Shown here in pieces: positions 4,946-5,025 of a stretch of 5,025 nucleotides of DNA; the stretch's first letter is position 1; each line of letters starts with the position of its first letter. This stretch comes from Quisquiliibacterium sp. (GTDB lineage: Bacteria > Pseudomonadota > Gammaproteobacteria > Burkholderiales > Burkholderiaceae_E). The notes under the pieces are model-generated. The model searched no databases. It was not told the DNA's origin and worked only from the letters and a program-made list of their open reading frames with translations. Position numbers and translations under genes: made by a program. The stretch lies in the NCBI GenBank assembly GCA_030830765.1, contig JAURMJ010000343.1, positions 1 through 5,025 of the forward strand, written 5' to 3'.

Positions 4946-5025
4946 ATGAGTGGGCGACTTGTCAGCCAGCCAACGGCTCAATGGCGGGTCCGGGAGATGA
5001 CAATCGCGGATCTGGATGCCGTGAT
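4946..5025 (+). CDS. rimI: RimI-like ribosomal protein S18-alanine N-acetyltransferase, partial (N-terminus only)
   Basis: Only the first 26 codons fall in the window. After a short leader the segment WRVREMTIADLDAV (13-26) matches the first strand and helix of GNAT acetyltransferases of the RimI type. RimI acetylates the N-terminal alanine of ribosomal protein S18. The call rests mainly on position: rimI directly follows tsaB in many proteobacteria. ATG 4946 lies 3 bases after the tsaB stop. AGGT (4936-4939), inside the end of tsaB, sits 6 bases before it and serves as ribosome site, which suggests translational coupling. An internal ATG at 4997 is a less likely start. Confidence 0.8.
   Translation, partial: MSGRLVSQPTAQWRVREMTIADLDAV

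Overview
The window looks like chromosome of a proteobacterium with fairly high GC content, most likely betaproteobacterial. The OmpR-type regulator, the EnvZ/RisS-type kinase and the tsaB-rimI pair all read like betaproteobacterial versions. This rests on recalled family resemblance, not a database search, and the genus cannot be named.

Layout. Bases 1-3612 hold four genes, all on the minus strand. In transcription order they are an OmpR-family response regulator (3612-2893), its membrane histidine kinase (2825-1407), a rubrerythrin without a rubredoxin domain (1260-838), and a GlpC/heterodisulfide-reductase-like iron-sulfur protein (704 to beyond the left edge). A textbook intrinsic terminator lies between the last two, 22 bases before the iron-sulfur gene. 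From about 3613 the strand switches. A small secreted Arg/Glu-rich protein (3718-4080) is divergent from the regulator, followed by tsaB (4154-4942) and the start of rimI (4946 to the right edge). No tRNA, rRNA, mobile element or CRISPR array was seen, and no stretch over 300 bases lacks a gene.

How the parts may work together. The 105-base divergent region between the regulator and the small secreted protein holds a tandem TTAC-type repeat. It resembles the binding sites of OmpR/RstA-family regulators, suggesting autoregulation plus control of the secreted protein. The rubrerythrin and iron-sulfur protein look like a peroxide or redox module. Their order recalls a conserved but poorly characterised cluster (rubrerythrin, Fe-S protein, DUF3501), whose third member would lie just off the left edge. 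tsaB and rimI are housekeeping genes for tRNA t6A synthesis and ribosomal protein S18 acetylation.

The most interesting points are the candidate regulator box at 3664-3695, the duplicated motif in the small secreted protein, the terminator inside the rubrerythrin/Fe-S cluster, a possible leaderless tsaB transcript, and an enlarged ATP-binding domain in the kinase. I found no clearly novel defence or mobile system.
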